Below are positions 32,770-44,479 of a DNA stretch of 64,000 bases, one piece after another. This stretch comes from Asparagopsis taxiformis (taxonomy: Eukaryota; Rhodophyta; Florideophyceae; Bonnemaisoniales; Bonnemaisoniaceae). The stretch is taken from assembly GCA_030407315.1 (NCBI GenBank), contig JALQPE010000787.1, forward strand, positions 80,112 through 144,111, read 5' to 3'. The notes below the pieces were generated by a model. That model had not been told where the DNA came from and made no database searches. It saw only the letters and a list, made by a program, of their open reading frames with translations. The position numbers and the translations under genes are program-made. How positions within the stretch are numbered: the stretch's first letter is position 1; every line of letters starts with the position of its first letter.

Positions 32770-33974
32770 ATTCTTTTTCTATCGGCGGTTATACGCACAC
32801 AGTAATTTTTGAATTTTTTTGTCAATCACTTCTTCTATGGGTTCAATTGTGAGCGATTGCAGTTCACATCCGGGAAGATATTACGACACCCCAACTCACG
32901 GCAAAGTATGCCCCAAGATGTCTGTTGCACATGACACTTCCTATGAAAATGCAACGTAGCAAGTTCACCACGTTGTTTAATACTCCAAGATGAGACCCGG
33001 TCACTCGCTTGCGCTGGCTTCAATTTTGTTACGTTTCCATACGTGGGAATGAACGATGTTCCCGAAGTGGAAAAGGACATTGTTTCCACCGTCAACTTTT
33101 CTCGCCGAAGCGCGTACACTCTCCAATGAGTCGCCTCTATTTTTTTCTTTGTTACCCATGCAACATGGTATCCTTAATGCATGGATGAACATCTATCTAA
33201 TACCTCTATTATAGAATATAATTCAAGTCGTCTTGATGCACAGCGAAAGTATAAATAGTGTCACCATAACACTGTGAAACTATATCACTTTTAATAAATA
33301 ATCGATCACGAGACAGGAAGCCACCGAGCCACCGTGACAAACGATTCCAACAAGCGCAAATGCGACATCAAACATTGTGACAGCGATCCTTTCGCAATCT
33401 TCTATCCGCCTTTCTCAATGCTGAAATAACACACTCTAACATCGGAGTACAGTTTCTCGCGATGCGACTTTATCTTGGAAACCATCCATATGCACATCGG
33501 TGGTCATTTCTCTCCGTTCACAGTGCTCACACTTTCCAATCACGGCGAGTACAGCAGGGTTTTGGGCCTGAAAATGAGTCGGCACCCTGCGCAGAAATTG
33601 CAACAAGGAGCGAGCGGTAGGTTTCTACGGCGATAGTGCATCTCAAGTGCCATAGTTCTTGAAAATATGTTGAGAGCGCCTAGTTTTGGAGCAAAATTTC
33701 GACGTCTCCTGTAATGGATTACGTGTGTACCGGTTGTTCCAGAGGGCTTAGCCATTGATGGAAAAAGAGATGCGTGCATTTCTGGTCGTCCCTTCCGCAA
33801 TCCCTTTTTCGCGACTAGAGTAGATTGGTGCACGGTAATTTCAACATTATGCTTTAGATGTGCCCGCCTGCGTCACGGTACACGCGTGTTCGACACGAGC
33901 TACTTGAAAGAGTTTCGAGGTCAGGCACAAGCCGTGCCTGAAAAGGAACGCGTTGAATGTGACAAAAAGTGAGC
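32770..33974. other. Spacer between inverted tRNA-Ala genes
   Basis: AT-rich 1.2-kb segment with no supported gene. It is bounded by two near-identical tRNA-Ala genes in opposite orientation. Confidence 0.4.
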
Positions 33975-34047
33975 TGGATCTGCCGGGCTTCGATCCCGGT
34001 ACTTCTCCCATGCGAAGGGAGCACTCTACCAATTGAGCTACAGACCC
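33975..34047 (-). tRNA. tRNA-Ala (CGC)
   Basis: The 73-nt gene is nearly identical to the Ala-AGC gene at 32697, including the G3-U70 pair. The anticodon stem-loop reads CTCCC-TTCGCAT-GGGAG, anticodon CGC (codon GCG). Confidence 0.95.
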
Positions 34048-34061
34048 TTACAGCCGTCATG

Positions 34062-34134
34062 AGTTCCTGCTGGGACTTGAACCCAGGCTTCGAGATTCAG
34101 AGTCTCGCGTGCTAACCAACTACACAACAGGAAC
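34062..34134 (-). tRNA. tRNA-Gln (CTG)
   Basis: 73-nt cloverleaf: acceptor GTTCCTG paired with CAGGAAC, anticodon stem CGAGA/TCTCG, loop CTCTGAA with anticodon CTG (codon CAG), T-arm GGGTTCAAGTCCC. It lies 14 bp upstream of the Ala-CGC gene on the same strand. Confidence 0.93.
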
Positions 34135-34530
34135 ACGTTGGGAATTATCATTCGAAAATTAGTTTATGAAGCCGCCAGCGGCACGGCCAGACTGGGGACC
34201 GCTCAAAGGACCCCCCGAAAGCGGCACATGAGAGGAGCCGACAGTCCGGTCGACATCGTTGCTGGGACCGGCAAACAGAGCACATCGGACACCGCCCTAT
34301 TGCCAGCTAATAGGGGTGATCATAGTCCCGGACTGGTTCAAAAATATCTCAAATATAAAGAATCGAACCGTGTCAAGGACCATCATACGTGTACACGTGA
34401 CAGATAGGGATTACATATAAACGTAACCTCGAGACACCGGCGACGTCTCGGGGTAGGAACTCCACTCAACAGGATATAGGCCCAGTCGCTACCGAGTCGC
34501 ACTCCCACCAACCCTGCCCATTCTCCAGCC
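34135..34530. other. Unassigned spacer before the copia remnant
   Basis: There is no supported gene. It may be the leader or decayed LTR of the copia remnant, but no matching second LTR was seen. Confidence 0.3.
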
Positions 34531-34673
34531 ATTGCCGCTGCACTCTCCAGTCATTGACACTGCATCTCCCAGTCATTTCCGCTGCACTCTCCAGTCATTG
34601 ACGCTGTATTCTCCAGTCATTACCGCTGCATTCTCCAGCCACTTCCGCTACATCCTCAGGCCACCACCGCTGC
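34531..34673. repeat. 22-bp tandem repeat, about 6.5 copies
   Basis: Successive units of the form ATTNCCGCTGCACTCTCCAG+TC recur every 22 bp with a few substitutions. The array lies upstream of the copia Gag frame. Confidence 0.85.
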
Positions 34674-34875
34674 TATACAGGTTCTGCGAAATTCCTCACT
34701 GTCGCTCCAACTTAGCCACCCCGAAAAACCAAGCTGGATTCCCTTAACCCGCCGTACGCCCTGCGCCAGACCCCCGTCATCCTTTAAATCCCGTAATTAC
34801 CCCAGCACATCTCTCCCCACAGCAAACCGCTCTCCATATCATCCCCCTACTACCCCTGTTGTACACCACCCAATT

Positions 34876-36151
34876 ATGACGTCCCTAGCTGACCTCCAAC
34901 AACCAATGATCGATACCAATTACTACGACGTTTGGTACAGCACAATGAAAACAAATGATACACTTATCGACGCATTACACTTTCTTACTGAGAATCCTGA
35001 TTGCACCCCACCAGGAACACCTGATTCACAGGAATACATCATGAAACAAACCAAATTGCGTGCACTGATCCACCGCAGCATACCAACCAATATATTATGC
35101 AAACTACCCCCCACAACCCTCGATGGTACCCCCATGATATTATTAACGCCGTGCGAAACTACGTGAACGCCATGAATGCATACAGCCATACATCGCTCCT
35201 CACAGCAGCTCGGCTGATCAAACTACACCCTGGTCAACACCCGTCACAATATATCGAAGCCCATGAACTTCTACGAACAAGAATGATCAACGCTGGTTTC
35301 CCCAACATACAGGAAGAGTCTACCTCTATTCATTAAATGATTGATGGGATAATTGATAACCAAGAATACAGCCTCATTGCCGCCGTAATGGAACAGAACC
35401 CCCCTCGTCAATTCAGGACTTTTCCAACCGCCTTCAAACTCATTACTCCCTCCAATCTACGCAAAATTACCTTCCCCTAAACCTATCCCACCGTCCACAA
35501 TACCCTTACCCACAGAGATTCCAACACAAAAGAAACCCCACAAAATCTCGCTTTCCCACAAAAAACACATGTGGTGCAACTTCCACTCATCCCCTACCCA
35601 CAACGACAATGAGTGTAGAGCAAAAACGAGGATCCGCCGATTCCGCCCCCACATGATACGCAGCCCCGTCCCACCGCCACGAGCAAACTCAATATCACCC
35701 TCTCTTCCGAAGAATATGACCGTCTCCGCTCACTTGCTCAAGATAAAACAGCACCAGATCAAGTGACAAATTAGCACGGTACGTACTACCTTGACAGCGA
35801 TGCCCACCCAACACACCTCGTTAAACCCTCCCCACACATGTATCGTTGTCTAATCCCACTCCAATCCGCCACTACTTCACAGAATATTGATATCACGCAT
35901 ACCGGCAAGGCACACATCCCGACACCGAAAGGTAACCTTACCATTCCAAATACAGTTACAGCACCGTCTATCTCGCACAATTGGGTATCGGTCCACACCT
36001 TAGCTGAACAACATGGAAGCGTGTTGTTCCACCCATCCAATGATTTTGTGATTAGTGTAGTGCAATGCCACTTGGCGAAGCGCTTACAGCTAGGTGTTTC
36101 ACCTCCAATTTTGGGCACTTTACCCAATTCTTTTATTTCGAAACTATTTTG
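34876..36151 (+). mobile_element. Truncated, frame-broken Ty1/copia retrotransposon (Gag and start of Pol)
   Basis: Starting at the ATG at 34876, a Gag of the UBN2/copia type can be followed across frame changes. Landmarks are VWYSTMK near the start, NAVRNYVNAMNAYS..LLTAARLIKLHPGQ in the middle, and a zinc-knuckle-like C-x2-H-x4-H-x4-C (CNFHSSPTHNDNEC) at about 35572-35616. A protease-like start YLDSDAHPTHLV and HNWVSVHTLAEQHGSVLFHP (about 35790-36050) correspond to the copia aspartic protease region (normally DSGA; here DSDA). Integrase, reverse transcriptase and RNase H are absent. At least two frame breaks and the truncation make it non-functional. Confidence 0.75.
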
Positions 36152-36409
36152 AACTATCTATTCTAACAGCAGTGCAATCACTGAACACGTGGCACGTGAC
36201 ACCAGTGATACACTGAACTATACACTACAGCTAACATTTTACACTGTATTTACAGTGTGCCAGCGCCGCCGGCGCACCTGTCACTAAGGGTTTTTCGACC
36301 ACCCTACTGTATCAGTATTTAGCCTACCTATTGGACACCAACCACAAGGACATTTAGGGCTACAAGCCACATATAATTTAGTATTTAACTAGAGGCGAAC
36401 CGCCATGTC
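36152..36409. other. Junction region between copia remnant and direct repeat A
   Basis: AT-rich with no coding signal. It contains a CGCCGGCG-type dyad at about 36265. Confidence 0.3.
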
Positions 36410-38430
36410 TGTAGCAGGTAGAAATCCGCTGGAGCGGCAAACCACCCGACAGGTGTCCTGAGCCTCGGTAGAGGAAGTGGTAGAGCAGATGAACCTTATA
36501 GGTACCCAGCGGGTAGTCTCGTAAGAGAGAAGGTGTCGTTACCCGGAGGGGGTTGTGCGACAAAGGGGTGCTCACGCGAGAGGCGTATGGATAGAGCGAG
36601 TGACGTAATCCGTCGAGCTGTTGGCTAACCCTAAGGTTTTCCCGGAGAGGGGTTGAACAATAGGTATGCGAACACTGTTCTAGTGGGTCGTAATTCCACT
36701 TGAGTTTACGTTACTCTAGAAACCGTGCCTACTGGCTATTCCAGTGGCAGTTTTATACTAAGTCTACTGTAAGCTAGGGTTAGTGGTTAGGAATAAATAT
36801 CCAGTTAGTGACCAATCAGAACCCAATTACTGGCGCCCGCCTACCCGCGAGGTCATTGCCAATAGGCTTACATTGTAAGTGTATGGCTGATCAGCCTAAG
36901 TTAAAATTTGTCCCTTGTGGGGTCTTGGCCGGGGCCGATAGGCCCGGGTGGGGTATTTGTCAGCCTTAGCTTGTCCCAAGTATAGGAAACACGCCAGTTG
37001 GCTGGTGCCTTGTGATTGGCACATCCCGTAAGTGGGTACCCAATAGGGAAAGGACACGCTCGATTCAGCGAGGACCGCCAGGCGGTACGACACGGCCCCC
37101 TCCTGAGAGATTTGTCGTCCCGACAAAATTTGATCAAAAAATAAAAATTACAATTTTTGGCTGTGGCCGTTGCATTGTGCAATTCAAAATTTTCCCGCGT
37201 GCGGCGCGTGCACACCAAATGTGTTGTCCATCCGACTCTTCCGAGTTCCGCCCGACCGTTTCCCATTGGAATCAACACCTGTTACAGGTTCATCATCGTC
37301 CTAACGCAAAACAGCGCATTCACCCCTTCGGTGTCCAACTGCGTCCACGCATTCGCGTCCTTTCCATTATCCCTCAAAGGGTTTTTGCGTCCATCTGCTA
37401 AATAATTAGCCGCGTGATCGCACGAGCGGTGCCAATTCGAGGCTTGCATTCGTCATTCTGGCCAATTGCCTCGCGATCCCCTTGCTGGGTTGAATAACGC
37501 AGCTCCCTTCCGGAGACTTAAGCCAATAGGCCATTTGTTCGTCCCGCTTCAGGGTTTTTATCAACGTCCTTCATCGCCTCTACTGGCTTTTAAGATGACC
37601 CCTCGCGCTCCGATTCAATTCGAATCCTCCGAAGAGGAAGGGGACAATATGGGTTCGCCCAACCGCCCAACCACACGCTCTAGCGTCCGCCGTCCCACGA
37701 CTCGCCATCAAGCTTCCTCCTCCCGCACCGGGGTTCCGCCGACACCGGCTAAGTCTTCGTCGACTTCCGCGCCACGCGCTCCGGCAGCCACCGAGGCTCA
37801 ATCGCAGACGCGAACGCGTTCGACTGCCGCAAAAGGCCCCGCTGATCCAGCGTCGCCTGTTGGCAAGGTTGTGAATACACAAGCACGTTCCGAAGAGACG
37901 GTCCCCCCTACCAGGGCAAGTGCACAAGAGCGCGACTCTGTTCCGGCTGAATTGCCTGCTTTCCCGAAGCCTTCCACTCCAGTGGCCAGTGTCAAACCGT
38001 CATCGGTTAATCCGCCGTCGCGCGAAGGTGAGCCATCGAAGGCCACCGGTCCGTCCCCAAAGGGAGCTATGCCGGCCAACACCGAGGAGGTGATAGAAGT
38101 CGTCGCCGAGGGAGGCGCTACGCCCAGGCCAACAAGGCAACCGAACGTCAGGCCTTCGCCAAGTTCGCGTCCGATTACTTCTCGTCCTTCCGCCCCTGCG
38201 GCTCGTACCTCTTCTGGTCGTGACGCTTCAGCGAATCCTTACGAGGACTATGGTCGCCGCAACCAGCAGATACTGGCGGACGCTCGAAAGCGTAGGGAGG
38301 AAGAGTTGCGCCGCGAAGCCGCTCGAGCGGAAGCCGAGAAGGCAGCAGCCGAAAAGGCTAATACTCAACCTGTCGAGAAGGTCGTAGACCCGTACGCCTC
38401 TACTGGCAGAGTTGCCCGAAGTGGGTCTGG
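36410..38430 (+). repeat. Long direct repeat, copy A (about 2 kb)
   Basis: Starting at TGTAGCAGGTAGAAATCCGCT, this segment parallels 40552-42525. Some blocks are nearly identical (for example around 36840-36900 versus 40980-41040), while the coding part is more diverged. It comprises about 1.2 kb of conserved non-coding leader followed by the start of an unrecognised gene (ATG 37595). Confidence 0.85.
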
Positions 38431-40027
38431 TGCGGCTTCCGCCGATGCCTCCGTAGGCGTAAGACCGTCGGGAACCGCCCTAGTTGATCCTTACGCGGTT
38501 GCGTCTGCCCCAGCACCAGCTGTTACGTCACACGATACTCCCCCTCGGGCACCCAAGCCGACTGCCAATTGGCGCTCCCTAGGAGAATGCTGATGAACTG
38601 GTGGTATTCGACTCGCAAGCATTGCCTTTCAGGCGTGAGCTCGCCGCTCCTTGGGAACACTACCCGTTTGCGCGACTCCCTCGTAGGGATTTTACGGATC
38701 GCCCGAGAAGCGAGTTACGTCGTGACATGCTTCTCATGAGCTCCCTCCGGGGTCAAAACCATCAGGTGCAAAACGAATGTTGGTCGGCTTACGCCCGTCT
38801 CCCCTCGAGTCGCCCGATGCGTCACTTCCGTGTTCCACATACGCTATGTAGCGACAGGACTTTCCTGCTCCATCCCGGAGATGCGCTTTACGTCGAACGT
38901 ATGAATTGTCGCTTGTTCCAAGAGGGATCATACCAAGGCTCCGTAGCGGATCTACCGATGGTTCGGTCACGCTGGTTTGCGTACCCTCCACGTCCCGATA
39001 CGGGTAGCTATGATCATCATATGTGTTTGCACGCTAGGGTTACTTCCCGAAGGATGGGGCGTCAGGTGACGGCGAATGATTATCGCGTTTTCGCGCACCG
39101 TCATGGTAGCTCTGCTGAGCCGGCCACTAGGCCCATGAAGGTAGCTAGGGAAGCTTTGGACCCGCTATGGGATGATCCCACTTGGGAAGGCCAGTCATCT
39201 CCACCGATGTGTTTGCCCGTTGCCGACCCTCCGTCGCTGGTGTATTTCCAAAATTCCGCTCTTCGCGACGCGCCCGAATGGCGGATGGACAGGTTCCGAT
39301 CGTACCTCGAGTTGGAGAGGGATATCCTTATAGGAATAGAGTTGGCTCGTACCGCCGAGACGCGGGGCTTTGTGCCGGTGATGGCAGAGGAACTCCTCAA
39401 TAGGGTGAGCAGTACTTGGTACGATATCCCGAAGGTGCCGGTGTCGGACGTGGTCCCCTATAGTCGGGAGTTTCCTGGTTCGGTAATGCGTCGGTAGTTG
39501 AAGGTAGCCCTTGGGGCGACGATTATCCGCAGGAACTGGTCAGTACCAACATCACAGGAGTGGCACCGGAGAAGGTGGTTATCTACAGGACCGTTGACTT
39601 ACCGGTAAGGGCGTTACGTATTAACGTGTTAAACCATCGAGATGGTACAGTCGCAGAGCTGCCGCCTTATCGCAGAGATGGTGAGTTCACCGAAGATGGG
39701 TATTACGGCGTGGAGCCTGACAATTATTCCGACGGTCATCCCGATTCTTACAAATATCAGCCTGTTGGCGAGGCATTTGTGCCGCGTCCGTGGTGGACTG
39801 CCACCGAGGCGGGAGGCCGAGCTGGGCGTTCGCCTTACGCAGGACGGAGCTTCGCTCTGTGGGACTCGTCCCGTATTGCGCTGCGAGCGGTCGCGGGAGG
39901 GACAATTCCAGGCGTCTGGAATGGGCGCCAGGAAGGGTCGCTTAAGCGGTACGCTCGAGAGCGTGAGTGGGTGCTCGATAGGGAATCAGCCGCGAAGAGC
40001 CGCGTTGGGAATCAATGGCCGCGGTGA
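37595..40027 (+). pseudogene. Unrecognised repeat-encoded protein, copy A, with two frame breaks
   Basis: The coding signal runs through 37595-38593, 38583-39497 and about 39470-40027. Segment 1 (about 332 aa) begins PRAPIQFESSEEE, is Ser/Pro/Thr-rich and basic, and has a charged helix (NQQILADARKRREEELRRE). Segment 2 continues (ENADELVVFDSQ) after a +1 break and is a globular-looking domain with many Arg/Tyr/Trp residues. Segment 3 (WFGNASVVEGSPWG...) continues after a -1 break in a T run. No catalytic motif known to me is visible. A Gag-like or structural role for a mobile element is a guess. The parallel start in copy B, with many substitutions but few changes in charged/Pro-rich patterning, supports a formerly functional protein. 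Confidence 0.55.
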
Positions 40028-40551
40028 CGTGGCAAGGCAATTGTCGCCCAAGGGCGAATGGGCGCGTGCCGCCTTGCATTGGCACCGGGCCACATTGCTT
40101 GCGCGGGACCCTTCGGCGAGCGTGCAACGTGTAGCGATATAGGCGCGATTAGTCACACACGTGTGCGAGCGGGAGGATTCTCCCGTTACAGTTGTGCACG
40201 TGTACGTTACGGCTAGCCGTTTCTATCAGTTTACACGTAGCAACGTAGCAGCTTACTCTGTAAGGCCCCTGGGCCACATAAAAACCCCACAAGGTCCATT
40301 GGACGCCGGACCGGGACCATTGGTCCTGGTCCGGTCCCGGCAGTCTCGTTGACCATTTAAAGTCAACGGATTGACCACTAAGCTACAATAAAGGCAGATC
40401 GTCTCGGTTCCAAATCTTTCGACCGTGGTCGTTTAACTTACAACTAAACGGCGGCGGAAATTCCCTTACCGGATACCCGCTGCTCCGTTTCGATCTCCAA
40501 TTGGGGATCGCTCGCACATTTCCCCAATTGCCCGCCGCGAGCCTGCTCCTG
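40028..40551. other. 3' non-coding part of the repeat unit
   Basis: Holds a GGACCGGGACCATTGGTCCTGGTCCGG dyad at about 40308-40336, an AATAAA-like CAATAAAGG at about 40387, and no coding signal. It ends where direct repeat B begins. Confidence 0.4.
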
Positions 40552-42525
40552 TAGCAGGTAGAAAATCCGCTAGAGCGGCAAACCACCCGACAGGTGTCCC
40601 GAGCCTCGGTAGAGGAAGTGGTAGAGCAGATGAACCTTATAGTATACCCAGCGGGAAGTCTCGTATGAGAGAAGAGGTCGCTACCCGGAAGGGGTTAGGC
40701 GAATAGGAATGCTCACGCTAGGTGCGTATGGATGGAGCGAGTGACGTAATCCGTCGAGCTGTTAGCTAACCCTAAGGTTGTCCCTGAGAGGGTTAAACAA
40801 TAGGTATGCAAACACTGTTCCAATGGGTCGTAATTCCACTTGAGTTTACGTTACTCTAGAAACCGTGCCTACTGGCTATTCCAGTGGCAGTTTTATACTA
40901 AGTCTACTGTAAGCTAGGGTTAGTGGTTAGGAATAAATATCCAGTTAGTGACCAATCAGAACCCAATTACTGGCGCCCGCCTACCCGCGAGGTTATTGCC
41001 AATAGGCTTACATTGTAATGTATGGCTGATCAGCCTAAGTTAAAATTTGCCCCTTGTGGGGTCTTGGCCGGGGCCGATAGGCCCGAGGGGGGTATTTGCA
41101 GCCTTGCGCTTGTCCCAATTACAGGAAACACGCCCAGTTGGCTGGTGCCTTGTGATTGGCACATCCCCTAAGTGGGTACCCAATAGGGAGGCGACACGCT
41201 CAGATTGGGAGGACCGCCAGGCGGTACGACATGGCCCCCTCCTGAGAGATTTGTCGTCCCGACAAAATTACAAAATTTTGGCGATAGCCGTTGCATTTCG
41301 GCATTCAAAATTTCTCCCGCGCCCGACGCGTGTGCGCTATTTTTGTTGTCCACCCGACTCTTGCGAAGGTCCACCAGACCGTTTCCACTTTGGAATTGAC
41401 AACATCGGTTGTATTGATCCCTCAGCTGTACCGCGCCTCACCCCTTCGGTGTTCAATTGCATTGTACTTGCGTCCCTTCCGTCATCCCTCAAAGGGTTTT
41501 TGTATCGAATCGCGAGATAATCAGGCGCGTGATCGCGTGAGTGGCGCCGCTTTGAGGCCCGTATTCGCTATCCGGCCACTCGCCTCGCGATCCCTCCCCA
41601 TCAGGGTTGAATTCCGTAGCTCTTCCGCCGGAGATTTAAGCCAATAGGCCATCGGTTTATCCTGTACAGGGTTTTATCGCCAACGTATTCCACCGTCTTT
41701 CGTCGGCGTAAAATGGCTCCCCGCGCGCCGATTCAATTCGAATCCTCAGAGGAGGAGAAAGAAGATATGGGTTCGCCCAACCGTCCGACTACGCGCTCTA
41801 GCGTGCGTCGTCCCACGCCCCGTCACCAAGCTTCGTCATCCCGTACCGGGGTCGCGCCAGCGTCTACCAAATCGTCTTCCGCACCCGCGACAAGTGCGCC
41901 CCCGGAGCCCGCTACTCAGCCGTCCACTCGGACTCGCTCGACTTCCTCGAAAGCGCCAATCACTCAGGCTTCGCCGGTTGACAAGGACACTGCGACTCCC
42001 GCTCGCTCCGATAAGACAGCCACCCCAACCGGGAGAAGTTCGCAAGGGCGCAGCCTCGGCCCAGCCGACTCGCCTGCTTCCCAGAAGCCTTCCACTCCGG
42101 TGGCAGCTGCCAAACAGTCATCGGCTACGCCGTCGTCACACGCAACTGAGCCCGCTAAGATTACCGGTTCGCCCCCACAAGGGGCCATGCCGGCGGATGC
42201 CGGCGACGTTGTCGAAGTTATCGCCGAAGGAGGCGCGACGCCGAAGCCCGCGAGGCAATCGTCTGTTAAGCCTCAGCCGAGTTCCCGGTCCACTATGGCC
42301 CGGCCCTCCGCCTCAGCGGTTCGTACCTCTTCGGGTCGTAGCGCTTCGGCGAACCCTTATGAGGAATATGGTCGCCGCAACCAGCAGATCCTGGCAGACG
42401 CACGTAAGCGTAGGGATGAAGAGTTACGCAGAGAGGCCGCTCGGGCGGAAGCCGAGAAGGCAAGTACTCGGGTCGTTGGGTCGGCTGCGGACCCTTACAC
42501 CTCTGCCGGCGGAGCTACGTCTGTG
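40552..42525 (+). repeat. Long direct repeat, copy B (truncated)
   Basis: Parallels 36410-38430 in the same order: leader, then coding start. The end-to-end period to copy A is about 4.14 kb. Similarity stops abruptly at about 42525, where R-related sequence begins. Confidence 0.85.
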
Positions 42526-42561
42526 TTCTCGGAAATGGACGCGGACGTCCACAACCTCTAG
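41713..42561 (+). pseudogene. Unrecognised repeat-encoded protein, copy B, truncated
   Basis: The 282-aa frame aligns with the first segment of copy A (APRAPIQFESSEEE, SPNRPTTRSSVRRPT, NPYEEYGRRNQQILADARKR). After GGATSVFS it runs into unrelated R-type sequence and ends MDADVHNL, so the C-terminus is junction sequence. The region downstream of the charged helix, present in copy A, is missing. Confidence 0.6.
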
Positions 42562-42840
42562 TACACCTAGTATTACTAGGCGGACGTCCATGTTCTCCAG
42601 TATTTTTGGATGTCCGCCTAGAACCGGACGTCCATGCGGTCTAGTACGTCTAGTATTACTAGGGCGACATTCATTGTTTCTAGTACCACGGATGTCCCCC
42701 TCGGGATGGACTTCCGCCATGTCTATGTCCACCTAGGACGGGCGCCGGTTCAGAAATTCAAAAATTTCGACCCCAGAAATTTCTGCCGCCGTGCTCGACA
42801 TGGATGTCCGCATCCATCACGGCGACCACTCTATTTTTCC
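42526..42840 (-). repeat. Degenerate R-related block with GGACGTCC motifs
   Basis: GAAATGGACGCGGACGTCCACA at its start resembles the reversed end of R (CTGAAATGGACGTCCGGTGG), and CAGAAATTCAAAAATTTCG further on matches the reversed R segment CAGAAATTCTAAAATTTCG. Between them TCTAGTACACCTAGTATTACTAGG-type dyads occur twice, each next to a GGACGTCCATG motif. Confidence 0.5.
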
Positions 42841-43900
42841 TTGTCGGTCGACTCCAATTTCGTCTTTAATTTTTTCATCCTCTCGCTCACACCCCCTTCC
42901 TGTTGGTGCTCACCTCCCCCGTACTGTACCTCAAACACCCCCAATACCACTCTAGCACGCATTTTCAGATACCTATCCCCGCTTCCACGGTGCACACCTC
43001 CATTCCATACCTACTTTTCTGCTCTACCGTACAGATTTCGTATAACCAGTCCTCATACTACCTCAGAATAGGGCAAAACACCCCCTATCTCCTCGACCAT
43101 GCTCTCCCCCATCACCTTTGAAACGTATTGTTCTTCAGTACCCTCTCTCCTCTACCCTCAACCCCTCTCCTTCGCCCTCTACACAAACTTCCCCTGCAGC
43201 TTACTCTTCCAAAACCTCTCACTCCCCATCCCGTACCCGACCTGCTCCACCCCTCCCTCCCTCAGCTGCTCCATGCCCCCACGCCATCCGCATCTTCGAT
43301 ACCGTATACACCACCACCACCGGCCCACGCTCCCGCACTGCGGGGTGGCTCCCCCGCCGTATCCCCAGAAACCTCCCCGCTCTGAAACACATATCAACCC
43401 CCCACTTCGCACCCTTCCTCCCACTCCCCTCCCTCCCCAAATACAATAACCCCCTTCTTCTCCATCACATCCCCACTCACCACAGCCAGAACAGACGCCA
43501 CCCCCTCCCTTCTTTCTCCTCACTTTCCTAAAAACCCCTCCTCTCGGCGCCTTCAACCGCACCCTCCTACGGTCCCACCTAAACACCTCCTCCGCCCTCA
43601 CTACCCCAACACCCCGCAGCGTCTCCCCAATCCCCATAATATGCTTGTCGGCACTCCTCTCCGAATCACAATCCATTCTAAACCCGCACTCCGTACATTT
43701 CCACCTCCCCCTGTACCATCCCAAGATTCCATCCCCCCACAGAACACATCCTCATACCACAGAAGAATTTTCTTCCTCTCATACCTCATCCTTAAAACCT
43801 CCATCAGCTCCATGTAAATTTCGATGAAAATATTTTCTCTACTATGCAATCTCAAACATGTATGAGCCTATGCCTTTCCGCTTTGTCAACCCTGAATATT
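42841..43900. other. Strongly pyrimidine-skewed region
   Basis: The plus strand is mainly C and T over about 1 kb (clearest at 43100-43560), with few G. The minus strand carries a decayed Cys/Gly-rich reading frame, annotated separately. Confidence 0.5.
43179..43855 (-). pseudogene. Decayed Cys/Gly-rich protein fragment, unrecognised
   Basis: Two overlapping frames (43601-43855, then 43179-43724) read as one fragment with a frame break at about 43720. The first has YMELMEVLRMRYERKK and LLWYEDVFCGG; the second has KCTECGFRMDCDSERSADKH, which could be a zinc-binding loop. After about 43560 it degenerates into Gly/Arg low complexity caused by the base skew. No family recognised. Confidence 0.3.
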
Positions 43901-44152
43901 GGTACTCATGTATTCATAAAATAGGGCCACCCACATCCCTATCCCGTTCTGCAAGCTTTACAAACCACTAGACGCATACTCCACAACTATACAACAAACA
44001 CTACTCGCTATTTCAGACGACGCGGTACACAAGTAGCGTAGTGTCAACCTTCCGTGACGCCTTCCCTGATGCGTACAAGTGGGAAACACGTCTAGACGTA
44101 TATCAGAAGTGAGTGCGGGAATTTTCGGCACAGGAGATGCTGGGCCACAAAA

Positions 44153-44233
44153 TTGATTTTTCGGAAATTTTAGAATTTCTGGGCTGGCCAGCAATGCAAT
44201 CGAGCTGGACATCCACCGGACGTCCATTTCAGG
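44153..44233 (+). repeat. R repeat 1 (3' half only)
   Basis: Contains GAAATTTTAGAATTTCTGGG through the ACATCCACCGGACGTCCATT end of R; the hairpin half is missing. Confidence 0.85.
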
Positions 44234-44479
44234 TTGGTCGCGAGAGGGTGGGGCGGGACCATGATGAAACAAGGACCAAGACCTTTCCCTGACGTGTTGA
44301 GCCTGAAATCGACCCTTCGTGAGACGCGATTTTGGCTTACAGTTGGTGCTAATAGAAGCCAGTGATAGCCCCGATCGGGGCGGCAGCCGGCTCCGGCTTA
44401 CAGTTGGTGCTTACAGACGCCAGTGATAGCCCCCGATCGGGGCCGGCGGTCGGTTCCTGGGGCCGTTGTGGCCAAATTA

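Noticed and set aside
36831..36840. TGGCGCCCGC resembling a retroelement primer-binding site, repeated at 40971-40980
   Set aside because: Only nine bases match the familiar tRNA-Lys-type site, no LTR end (CA) precedes it and no matching LTR pair or reverse transcriptase was found.
36410..42525. Copies A and B interpreted as LTRs of one retrotransposon
   Set aside because: The repeats contain the start of a protein-coding frame and are diverged; tandem duplication with truncation of B fits better than paired LTRs.
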